From Lishizhenia sp. (GTDB taxonomy: Bacteria > Bacteroidota > Bacteroidia > Flavobacteriales_D > Crocinitomicaceae), in assembly GCA_007117355.1 (NCBI GenBank), contig SKGS01000129.1, positions 1 to 41,720 on the forward strand: 41,720 bases of DNA, given 5' to 3'. Position 1 is the stretch's first letter. Each line of letters starts with the position of its first letter. Under the pieces are notes generated by a model. It worked only from the letters and a program-made list of their open reading frames with translations, had not been told where the DNA came from and ran no database searches. The position numbers and the translations under genes are program-made. This document shows positions 22,566 to 29,363 of the stretch, piece by piece.

Positions 22566-25541
22566 TTAGGTTATAGACAATTTTTCTCCATCAGGTTCGT
22601 AGCGCAAATCTGCCATATAAGGCAATTTTTCCATTTGACTAACGGTGAGCGTGTAATAACCAAACTCTTCAGTAACTACTCCGATTAGTTCATATACGCC
22701 CATTCCACGGAAAGGAAATTTGGCTATACTCAAAGGAAAATGAACGGTGTCTAATAATTCCCAGTCGGTATCATAAAAATGCCCGAAATACATCTTTTGT
22801 CCGTTCTTGGTAGTTGTTCGTTTAAGACTGATTAAATAACCATAACATCGAACAGTTTTGTTTAAGAAGCTAGGGAGTTGCCTACTTAAAATATGTGGTT
22901 TGAGTTCTCTATTTTGCAATAATAAAAAAGGCGATGTCAGCGAAAAACCAAGTAATTCAAGTTCGTCAAATGCTTGTTCGAGTTTATTACTCTCCAACGG
23001 AGGCAATTCAAACGATTTGTGCTCAGGCAAAAACAATGATGCCATTCCTGAATTAGGCAATTGATTTTTCTTCATTCTGAAATGCAAATCCCAGAGCAAT
23101 GCTTTTTTTAAAGAGTTTATTCTTCTGAAAGCACCAATTTTAATCAGCAATTCTAACTGCTCAAAAGGAAGCGAAACACGAGAAAAGAAGTTTTTAATAT
23201 CTGTAAACGCTGCTTCTCCCCTAGCCTTAATGAGTTCTTTCATCCAGCGTTGTTCTATTCCTTGAATTAGATGAAACCCCAAATAAATCACTTTTCCTTT
23301 TATCGTTGTCAGCCATTTGCTTTCATTGATTTCAGGTAATTCTATTTCAGCGCCTTGCTGCTTGGCTTCTTGTATGTAAATTTCTCTTCGGTAATAACCG
23401 CCTCCATTGTTGATTGTTGCCACCATATATTCCAATGGATAATAGGCTTTGAGGTACAAACTTTGAAAGCTTTCCACCGCAAAAGAAGCCGAGTGACCTT
23501 TAGCAAAAGCGTATCCCGCAAAACTTTCTATTTGCCTCCAAACCATTTGGGTCAATTCTTTGGAATACCCTTTTGACAAACAATTGGTTAGAAAGCGTTG
23601 CTTAATTAGTTGGAATTCCTGCTTGGAACGGTATTTCCCTGACATTCCTCGTCTTAGCACATCTGCTTCATCCAATGACAAGCCAGCAAAAAGATGAGCT
23701 ACTTTTATCACATCCTCTTGGTAAACCATAACGCCATATGTTTCAGGCATTATTTTCAACAAAACGGGGTGGGCTTCTTTGCGTTTTTCAGGATTTTTAT
23801 GCCGTAAAATATATTCTTTCATCATTCCAGAAGAAGAAACACCTGGACGAATAATCGAACTAGCGGCCACCAAGTCAAGGTAAGTAGTGACGTTTAGTTT
23901 TTTCATGAGCATGCGCATAGCCGGAGATTCCACATAAAAACAGCCCATTGCATCGCCGTTTTGCAAAAGCTTTTGAATCTTTTTATCCCTTTTAAAGTGA
24001 GCGATATGATGAATGGAATGTTCCGGAGGAGAATTCCTATTTTCGGTAATAACTTGGACAGCATCATGGATTTTACTCAGTCCACGTTGGCTTAAAATAT
24101 CGTATTTATACAATCCAACATCTTCTGCTTCAAGCATGGAGAATTGTGTGGTCGGGAATCCTTTTGGAGGAATAAATGTTGCTGTAAACCAAGAGATAGG
24201 CTTTTCGCTAATAATGATTCCACCAGCGTGAATACTTAAATGGGAAGGAAGCCCTTCTATGTAACTGCTGTATTTCAATATGAGTTTTCCTATATCATCC
24301 AAGCTATTAGGAAGCTTTTTTCCCGCCACGAGCAGGTCTATTTCGTTTTTGGGCAATCCGAATACTTTACCCAGTTCTCGAACTGTTGCTCTAAACTGAA
24401 AAGTATTATAGGTACAGAGAAGTGCTACATTTTTAAAGCGTTTGAAAATATAGTGAATTACTTCATCTCTGTCTTTCCATGAAAAATCAATATCAAAGTC
24501 TGGCGGATTTTTGCGATACAGGTTAATGAATCGTTCAAAAAACAAATCGAGTTCTAGGGGATCAACATCAGTAATTCCTAGTAAATAGGCGACAATGCTG
24601 TTTGCACCACTTCCTCTTCCCACATGGAAAAAACCTTGTGATTTTGCAAAGTGAATAATATCCCACGTGACTAAAAAATAGGCTAAATAACCTTTCTTTT
24701 CAATCACTTCAAGCTCCTTAGCAATGCGTTCTTCAATTTGTGGCGAAGCAACTTGGTAACGGTATGAAATTCCTTCATAACAAAGTGATTTAAGTTTCTT
24801 TTTGTCTTCTTCTTTTGAACCGGTGTAGGTGTTTAAGTTCTGATTTTCTGCTGCTTCGCCAAATTGGAAATCAACTTTACACCTACTGAGTAATTCTTCA
24901 GTTTGTGAAATGATAAACTTCACATCATTAAAACGCAATAACAATTCCTCTTTTGTTAAAAACCGTTGTTCCTCAGTGGCTTGTTGTTCTTTTTTTAGTT
25001 GAGAAAGCAAACAATTTTCATCAATTGCACGAAGTAAACGATGTGCATTAAAATCTCTTTTATGCATGAAAGTCATTGGCGTTAAAGCAACAAGTCGTTC
25101 TTTTTGTGCGTGCAATCGACGTATCAATTGAATATTTTTTAAATCGTTGTAATGAACACCTATCCGCTCATTTTGCCTGAGTTGACTTGGGATATTTTCT
25201 ACCGGGTAAATCGTGTAACAATTCGCAAAATAAGGCGCTTGCTTTGGAAAGGCTTGTTCCGTTGCTAAATGATAGGAAAGAAATTCATTTAGCTCATGAA
25301 ATCCTCGGTTATTCATGGCAAGCAGAACATAGTGCTGATGTAGTGTTGTTCTAACATCGATGCCCACCACCACATGAAACGATCGGATTTTTGCGTATTC
25401 CAAGGAACTCAACACTGCCGAAGTAGTATTAATATCCGCTAATGCAATAGCGTTGTAGCCACTCTCTATTGCCCAATCAATAATCTTTTCGGGGGCTATA
25501 ATACCGTAGCGAAGGCTATATTTGGAATGAACAGTCAGCAT
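22566..25541 (-). CDS. dnaE: Short DNA polymerase III alpha subunit (DnaE), translesion/mutasome type
   Basis: This C-family polymerase has 991 residues, shorter than replicative DnaE (about 1160). Order: PHP domain (1-200), palm with GRGSGANSIVAYLLGITDVDP and the catalytic PDFDIDF at 347-353 (Asp350, Asp352), fingers (YGVMVYQEDVIKVAHLFAGLSLDEADVLRRGM), helix-hairpin-helix region, and an OB fold near the end (VRCYGYLISLKRTTTKNGQKMYFGHFYD). The C-terminal tau-binding part is missing. The PHP metal site is degenerate (LTVHSKYS lacks the first His, ALADIN replaces TDHG), so no proofreading is expected. It follows dinB by 25 bases. The pair resembles the ImuB-DnaE2 mutasome, in which this subunit extends past lesions. 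Confidence 0.88.
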   Translation of the reverse strand: MLTVHSKYSLRYGIIAPEKIIDWAIESGYNAIALADINTTSAVLSSLEYAKIRSFHVVVGIDVRTTLHQHYVLLAMNNRGFHELNEFLSYHLATEQAFPKQAPYFANCYTIYPVENIPSQLRQNERIGVHYNDLKNIQLIRRLHAQKERLVALTPMTFMHKRDFNAHRLLRAIDENCLLSQLKKEQQATEEQRFLTKEELLLRFNDVKFIISQTEELLSRCKVDFQFGEAAENQNLNTYTGSKEEDKKKLKSLCYEGISYRYQVASPQIEERIAKELEVIEKKGYLAYFLVTWDIIHFAKSQGFFHVGRGSGANSIVAYLLGITDVDPLELDLFFERFINLYRKNPPDFDIDFSWKDRDEVIHYIFKRFKNVALLCTYNTFQFRATVRELGKVFGLPKNEIDLLVAGKKLPNSLDDIGKLILKYSSYIEGLPSHLSIHAGGIIISEKPISWFTATFIPPKGFPTTQFSMLEAEDVGLYKYDILSQRGLSKIHDAVQVITENRNSPPEHSIHHIAHFKRDKKIQKLLQNGDAMGCFYVESPAMRMLMKKLNVTTYLDLVAASSIIRPGVSSSGMMKEYILRHKNPEKRKEAHPVLLKIMPETYGVMVYQEDVIKVAHLFAGLSLDEADVLRRGMSGKYRSKQEFQLIKQRFLTNCLSKGYSKELTQMVWRQIESFAGYAFAKGHSASFAVESFQSLYLKAYYPLEYMVATINNGGGYYRREIYIQEAKQQGAEIELPEINESKWLTTIKGKVIYLGFHLIQGIEQRWMKELIKARGEAAFTDIKNFFSRVSLPFEQLELLIKIGAFRRINSLKKALLWDLHFRMKKNQLPNSGMASLFLPEHKSFELPPLESNKLEQAFDELELLGFSLTSPFLLLQNRELKPHILSRQLPSFLNKTVRCYGYLISLKRTTTKNGQKMYFGHFYDTDWELLDTVHFPLSIAKFPFRGMGVYELIGVVTEEFGYYTLTVSQMEKLPYMADLRYEPDGEKLSIT

Positions 25542-25547
25542 TTTAAA

Positions 25548-25558
25548 TACGTTTTAAA
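25548..25558 (-). promoter_or_regulatory. Single copy of the dinB repeat motif before dnaE
   Basis: On the plus strand TACGTTTTAAA differs at two of 11 positions from the TGCGTTTTAAT unit repeated upstream of dinB. It lies in the 25-base gap between dinB and dnaE, 7 bases from the dnaE start codon. It could be a second site for the same regulator. Confidence 0.4.
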
Positions 25559-25566
25559 AAGATTTA

Positions 25567-26790
25567 TTATACCCTTCGATTTGCCAGTAATAAAGGTGGT
25601 TCTCCATTAAATGGATTGCTGCGACTTATTGTTTTAGCTTCCATACCAAGTGCACGCATAATGCTTCTGTCGCCGTAGCGCTCTCGAATACGGTCCATCG
25701 CTTGGTAGAGGTCGCTTTTTTTCTCATCGTCGTTAAACAAACTCATTTGATGATGACCACTTACCAAATGGCTTAATCGCACACCAATGAGTCGAATTAA
25801 AACCCTTCGAACATAGACCTTCTCAAAAAGTTCTAATACCAAAGGAATGATATCATGATCTGCCGCTGTATAAGGAAGTGTCTTCTGAAGCGTTTTAGTT
25901 TGAAAGTCAGAATAACGCACTTTTACAGTAATACAGCCACACACCTTGTTTGCACGCCTCAATTGAAATGCGAGGTTTTCAGCCATGGCAAAAAGAATCG
26001 CCCGCATTTTTTTGACATCAATAGTATCTCTATCGAAGGTGCGCTCTGTGGATATTGACTTTCGTTCATTGTATTGCACAACAGGACTTTCATCTATTCC
26101 TTGTGCTTTTTTCCAAATGGAAACGCCTGTTTTACCAAACGTATGTTCGAGTAAATCCACGGGCATTTCTTGAAGCGTTTGAATGTGTTTTACACCTAGA
26201 CCGCACAAGGTGTGATACGTTTTAAGCCCAATAGAAGGGATTTTTCGGATGGACAAAGGAGCCAAGAAGTGTTTTTCTGTTCCGTGATTGATTTGAATAG
26301 CATTATTCGGTTTCGCTTCTCCTGTTGCAATTTTTGAAACGGTTTTATTTTGCGAAAGTCCAAAAGAAATGGGAAGCCCTGTTTCTCGAAATATACGGTG
26401 ACGTAATTCATTGGCATACTTCATACAACCGTAAAAGCGATCCATTCCGGATAGGTCGATGTAAAACTCGTCAATGGATGTTTTTTCATATAATGGAGAT
26501 TCTTCTGCTATGAGTTCTGTTACCAATTTAGAGTACTTACTGTAAGTCGCAGAATTTCCTTTTATAATAATTGCTTCTGGACAGCGCTCTTTTGCCATTT
26601 TCATAGGCATAGCAGAATGGATTCCAAACTTTCGTGCTTCATAACTACAGGAAGCGACTACGCCCCGGCTACTTGTCCCGCCAATAAGAATAGGCTTTCC
26701 ATTTAAGCGGCTATCTAATAAGCGCTCACAAGACACAAAGAAAGTGTCTAAGTCCATGTGTACAATTGCTCGTTCTCCTTTTATCGACAT
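25567..26790 (-). CDS. dinB: Y-family DNA polymerase IV (DinB-like)
   Basis: The 407-residue translesion polymerase keeps its catalytic acids: Asp13 in HMDLDTFFVSCE and Asp107-Glu108 in TSIDEFYID. CSYEARKFGIHSAMPMKMA is the fingers signature. The helix-hairpin-helix part is KIPSIGLKTYHTLCGLGV, the little-finger domain runs about 240-345, and a beta-clamp-binding motif QMSLF lies at 348-352. Because its active site is intact, it is a true polymerase rather than an ImuB pseudopolymerase. dnaE follows in the same operon. Four 11-bp repeats directly upstream are a candidate operator. No umuD, lexA or imuA gene is adjacent. Confidence 0.93.
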   Translation of the reverse strand: MSIKGERAIVHMDLDTFFVSCERLLDSRLNGKPILIGGTSSRGVVASCSYEARKFGIHSAMPMKMAKERCPEAIIIKGNSATYSKYSKLVTELIAEESPLYEKTSIDEFYIDLSGMDRFYGCMKYANELRHRIFRETGLPISFGLSQNKTVSKIATGEAKPNNAIQINHGTEKHFLAPLSIRKIPSIGLKTYHTLCGLGVKHIQTLQEMPVDLLEHTFGKTGVSIWKKAQGIDESPVVQYNERKSISTERTFDRDTIDVKKMRAILFAMAENLAFQLRRANKVCGCITVKVRYSDFQTKTLQKTLPYTAADHDIIPLVLELFEKVYVRRVLIRLIGVRLSHLVSGHHQMSLFNDDEKKSDLYQAMDRIRERYGDRSIMRALGMEAKTISRSNPFNGEPPLLLANRRV

Positions 26791-26796
26791 CTTGTT

Positions 26797-26840
26797 TGTG
26801 TTTTATTTGCGTTATAACTGCGTTTTAATTGCGTTTTAAT
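26797..26840 (-). repeat. Four 11-bp tandem repeats directly upstream of dinB
   Basis: On the plus strand the units are TGTGTTTTATT, TGCGTTATAAC, TGCGTTTTAAT and TGCGTTTTAAT, ending 6 bases before the dinB start codon (complement at 26788-26790). The 11-bp period is close to one DNA turn, so equivalent bases face the same side of the helix. This is what an operator for a cooperatively binding repressor looks like. The regulator is unknown. Confidence 0.75.
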
Positions 26841-27327
26841 TTTGTTTACTCATCTTGATCATATCCAATATCCGACAAGGGACTATTTGGAAATCATCCA
26901 CTACTACAAAAACTGCATATCGTTTACTTGGAAATCACTTTTTTCTGAATTTTTATTCCATTCACGAAAAAAAAAGTGGGACAACAAAATTACAAAATAG
27001 ATTATTTTTTAATCGTATTTTTTGATTATTTTTTAATCTTTTAAGCGAGATTGTCATCAATGTAAAGGTGTGATTATTGATTACTATAATATATGATCTT
27101 CATAATCTTTTAGTATTCAATATTTTAAATGATTAATTATAAATATTTTAAATTGCGCAACAAAAGTCCGGGTATCAAAAGCGATTTCTTTAGTAATGAA
27201 TTTTAAGGAAGCTATTTTTCATCTTTCTGAAAATCAATAAAAAAGAATTTTCAAACTAATTACTAATAAATTAGGTTTATCCATTCTTTGGGCGTACATT
27301 TGGACTTTATTATTTAAATTTTTAAGC
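26841..27327. other. Non-coding region between dinB and the cold-shock gene
   Basis: No credible ORF is seen in this AT-rich stretch. It holds two direct repeats: TTGGAAATCA at 26887-26896 and 26928-26937, and GATTATTTTTTAATC at 27000-27014 and 27024-27038 (each with GATT/AATC dyad ends). It also contains the -7 element of the cold-shock gene at 27295-27302. Most of it may be regulatory for the divergent genes. Confidence 0.6.
27295..27302 (+). promoter_or_regulatory. -7 promoter element of the cold-shock gene
   Basis: TACATTTG matches TAnnTTTG exactly, 25 bases before the ATG at 27328. The resulting leader is short, unlike the long leaders of E. coli cspA. Confidence 0.55.
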
Positions 27328-27522
27328 ATGCCACAAGGAACAGTTAAATTTTTCAACACCGAAAAAGGTTTCGGATTTATTAAGCAAGACGATCAAAGCG
27401 GAGATATTTTCGTTCACGCGAACGGACTTATCGACGAGATTCGTGAAGATAATAAAGTTGAATTTGAAGTAGAACAAGGAAGAAAAGGATTAAACGCTGT
27501 TAACGTTAAAGTTATCGGTTAA
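27328..27522 (+). CDS. Cold-shock domain protein (CspA family)
   Basis: The 64-residue protein is a single cold-shock OB-fold domain that binds single-stranded RNA and DNA. RNP1 is KGFGFI (residues 13-18) and RNP2 is DIFVH (26-30). The opening MPQGTVKFFNTEKGFGFIKQ is standard for the family. It acts as an RNA chaperone, possibly cold-induced, although not all copies are. It is a single gene with its own promoter and a strong terminator. Confidence 0.96.
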   Translation: MPQGTVKFFNTEKGFGFIKQDDQSGDIFVHANGLIDEIREDNKVEFEVEQGRKGLNAVNVKVIG

Positions 27523-27545
27523 TATATAGTTATTTTTTTGGTTCT

Positions 27546-27578
27546 AAAAACCGTTGGCAGTTGTCAACGGTTTTTTTG
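27546..27578 (+). terminator. Rho-independent terminator of the cold-shock gene
   Basis: The 8-bp stem AACCGTTG / CAACGGTT has an 8-base loop and is followed by seven Ts. Confidence 0.88.
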
Positions 27579-27644
27579 TGCGCATAAATCTACTGAGCTT
27601 AAAAGGTTTATAAAATTAATTATGTATTTTAGCCAATAAAAAAA

Positions 27645-27722
27645 CGCCATATACTTGCGATAGTCCACCCGCCAGCAAGTAGGTTATAGCAGTTTTATGG
27701 CGGGAGTAGATAAGTTAGTGGC
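27645..27722 (+). other. attC-like palindromic element upstream of the toxin-antitoxin pair
   Basis: CCCGCCA (27668-27674) and TGGCGGG (27698-27704) form a perfect 7-bp stem around a 23-base loop, with an outer ACTT / AAGT pairing. In addition TACTTGC (27652-27658) complements GCAAGTA (27675-27681), and CGCCATA (27645-27651) complements TATGGCG (27696-27702). The element ends in GTTAGTGGC (27714-27722), whose exact complement GCCACTAAC follows the antitoxin gene. The arrangement resembles an attC site with its GTT core. Identity is inferred. Confidence 0.45.
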
Positions 27723-27786
27723 AACCACCACACCCATTAATTCGTAATAAAAACCTTAAGTATTTCCTTTTTAGGAAACTTTCATC

Positions 27787-27794
27787 TATCTTTG
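27787..27794 (+). promoter_or_regulatory. -7 promoter element of the toxin-antitoxin operon
   Basis: TATCTTTG matches TAnnTTTG exactly, 17 bases before the toxin start. The pair therefore has its own promoter inside the cassette-like unit. Confidence 0.5.
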
Positions 27795-27811
27795 TACCAA
27801 ACTTATATTAA

Positions 27812-28165
27812 ATGAAGAAAAACTTTGAAGTCGAACTTTTGGGCGAGGCACAGGCGTTTTTAGAAGATCTCGATGATAAAGTACGTAACAAGATATATTA
27901 CAATATTCGGAAATCTCAGCATATAAATGACAAAGAACTTTTTAAGAAGCTAAATGAACATATCTGGGAATTTCGGACATTATATAGTTCTAAAACTTAT
28001 CGACTTTTTGCTTTTTGGGATAAGTCAAAGCGCAAAGAAACAGTTGTAATTTCAACGCATGGAATTTTAAAAAAGACACAAAAAACACCAACCAAGGAAA
28101 TTAGAAAAGCTGAAAAAATTAGAGAAGAATATTTTAAAAATAAGGAAAATGAAAAAGGAAAATAA
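27812..28165 (+). CDS. higB: HigB-like toxin (RelE/ParE superfamily, Gp49-like)
   Basis: The 117-residue protein belongs to the phage Gp49-like HigB branch of the RelE fold. Family features are FEVELLGEAQAFLEDLDDKVRNKIYYNI, LFKKLNEHIWEFRTLY and YRLFAFWDKSKRKETVVISTHGILKKTQKTP. By family it is an mRNA interferase that cuts messages at the ribosome and slows growth when freed from its antitoxin. The toxin-first order with an overlapping antitoxin gene is the higBA arrangement. The pair sits between two attC-like palindromes, suggesting mobility. No -7 motif was seen, only TATCTTTG at 27787-27794 as a fair candidate. Confidence 0.9.
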   Translation: MKKNFEVELLGEAQAFLEDLDDKVRNKIYYNIRKSQHINDKELFKKLNEHIWEFRTLYSSKTYRLFAFWDKSKRKETVVISTHGILKKTQKTPTKEIRKAEKIREEYFKNKENEKGK

Positions 28166-28166
28166 A

Positions 28167-28475
28167 ATGAAAACGGTAAGTCTTGATAAGATGATTGACA
28201 AACATGTTGGAAAGATTGGGACACCAGAACGAGATGCTTTTGAATATGAATTAAGTATTGACTTAATTGGACATGCAATCAGGCAAGCTAGAAAAGAACG
28301 CAACTTGACACAAGAACAATTGGGTAAATTGGTTGGTGTTCAAAAAGCGCAAATTTCGAAAATCGAGAACAGTATTAAAAATGCTCGATTAGACACAATT
28401 ATGAAAATATTTAAGGCTTTAGGCGCGAAAGTCAATTTTAACGTTGAGTTGAACAATAAGAACTTAGCGTATTGA
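28167..28475 (+). CDS. higA: HigA-like antitoxin, XRE family
   Basis: From the ATG at 28167 the protein has 102 residues and begins MKTVSLDKMIDKHVGKIGTP, the usual opening of this antitoxin family. An in-frame ATG at 28149, inside the toxin gene, would add six residues. The helix-turn-helix lies at about residues 38-92 (IRQARKERNLTQEQLGKLVGVQKAQISKIEN). By family it binds and neutralises HigB and represses the operon promoter. The C-terminus AKVNFNVELNNK is typical. The start lies one base after the toxin stop, or overlaps it if the earlier ATG is used, giving translational coupling. Confidence 0.9.
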   Translation: MKTVSLDKMIDKHVGKIGTPERDAFEYELSIDLIGHAIRQARKERNLTQEQLGKLVGVQKAQISKIENSIKNARLDTIMKIFKALGAKVNFNVELNNKNLAY

Positions 28476-28483
28476 ATTGGGCA

Positions 28484-28616
28484 GCCACTAACAGCCCTCT
28501 AGCTCCAGCGATTTGTTTCGTCTTCGATTCAAAAATTATGTGTAAATTTGAAGTGGTTAGCTTCGAGGGTAGTTCAGTGAGAAATCGCCGGCGCCAGCGG
28601 ACGGACCGTTAACGGC
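28484..28616 (+). other. attC-like palindromic element downstream of the toxin-antitoxin pair
   Basis: The element begins GCCACTAAC (28484-28492), the exact complement of GTTAGTGGC at 27714-27722. It ends near GTTAACGGC (28608-28616). GCTCCAGCGATTT (28502-28514) pairs with AAATCGCCGGCGC (28582-28594) at 11 of 13 positions, so the two ends can fold into a long imperfect hairpin. Its roughly 130-base length is within the attC range. The right half (28586-28617) is far more GC-rich than its surroundings, a sign of foreign origin. Confidence 0.45.
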
Positions 28617-28617
28617 G

Positions 28618-28754
28618 TTTAATGAAATTTATGTAACCTAGCCTGTCGCACCTGTCGAAGGACACGGCAGAAGGTACGGTTGGCAAGGTAAAAACGTTAA
28701 GTAATAACCCTTCTATAAAAATTCTAATAATTATGTCCATAAAGGTATAGCAAA
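28618..28754. other. Non-coding stretch with GC-rich structured remnant
   Basis: No gene is seen. At 28636-28680 a GC-rich patch can fold: TGTC-GAAG-GACA at 28653-28664 with CC/GG extensions, and AACC near its left end complements GGTT near its right end. A GTTAAGT core-like heptamer lies at 28696-28702. It may be a worn second cassette site or unrelated. Confidence 0.3.
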
Positions 28755-28937
28755 ATGAATAATCTTTCTTCGTTTATGCGATTTCAAAGAAAAAAGCTTG
28801 GTATTACCAAAAAAGAGCTTGCATCAAAGCTGGTGTAAGCGTTCGTTTTATCCGTGAGTTAAAACAACGCAAGTTTATAATTAGACAAAGTTGAACAGCT
28901 ACTTGATTTCCTTGGTTTTCAAACAATTCCAAGTTGA
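28755..28937 (+). pseudogene. Frameshifted HipB-like XRE regulator relic
   Basis: The ATG at 28755 opens MNNLSSFMRFQRKKLGITKKELASK, the first helices of a HipB/Y4mF-type HTH protein, but the frame stops at 28836-28838. One base further along, the family sequence resumes as GVSVRFIREL. After a second shift near 28880 it continues DKVEQLLDFLGFQTIPS and stops at 28935-28937. Together these give an almost complete 60-residue antitoxin-type regulator broken by at least two frameshifts. No partner HipA gene remains. It lies next to the toxin-antitoxin cassette, in the same accessory patch. Confidence 0.75.
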
Positions 28938-28943
28938 AGAATA

Positions 28944-29363
28944 TTACTTAGCTGGCTTTTTGACCAAGTAATAGCCAAGGGAAAGAGAGAGGATTATCGC
29001 TGCTAAACCAATATTTGACATTCCATCAGCATGACCTATATCAAGAATCAATAGTTTCCTTCCTATTGCGATTAGTCCAACTAAAAGGATACTTTGTACT
29101 TTTATATGATGTTCTTTAATATACACATTAAAAGTATCAATTAGCTCTATTGCAATTAGAATATTAAAAAATACAGGAAGCACTTTATTAGTTTGAGCTT
29201 TCGTAACCAGTAGCCTATCACTAGTCTCATCATGTTCTATGATAGCCTTTCCAAACTGATAGATAAGTTCAATTAATTCTATGGCAATGTAAAGAACAAT
29301 TACTGCCGAGAGAATATAGAAAACTCCTACTTCTATTTTATTCATCAATTTATTTTGACTCAC
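28944..29363 (-). CDS. PsiE-like (phosphate-starvation-inducible family) membrane protein
   Basis: The 139-residue protein has four hydrophobic segments (about 12-35, 63-80, 88-105 and 115-133) and resembles the PsiE family: FFNILIAIELIDTFNVYIKEHHIKVQSILLVGLIAIGRKLLILD. PsiE is induced by phosphate starvation in E. coli, but its molecular role is unknown, and regulation by phosphate here is not shown. The start codon overlaps the stop of the upstream amide hydrolase gene (ATGA), so the two are translationally coupled. Confidence 0.8.
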   Translation of the reverse strand: MSQNKLMNKIEVGVFYILSAVIVLYIAIELIELIYQFGKAIIEHDETSDRLLVTKAQTNKVLPVFFNILIAIELIDTFNVYIKEHHIKVQSILLVGLIAIGRKLLILDIGHADGMSNIGLAAIILSLSLGYYLVKKPAK

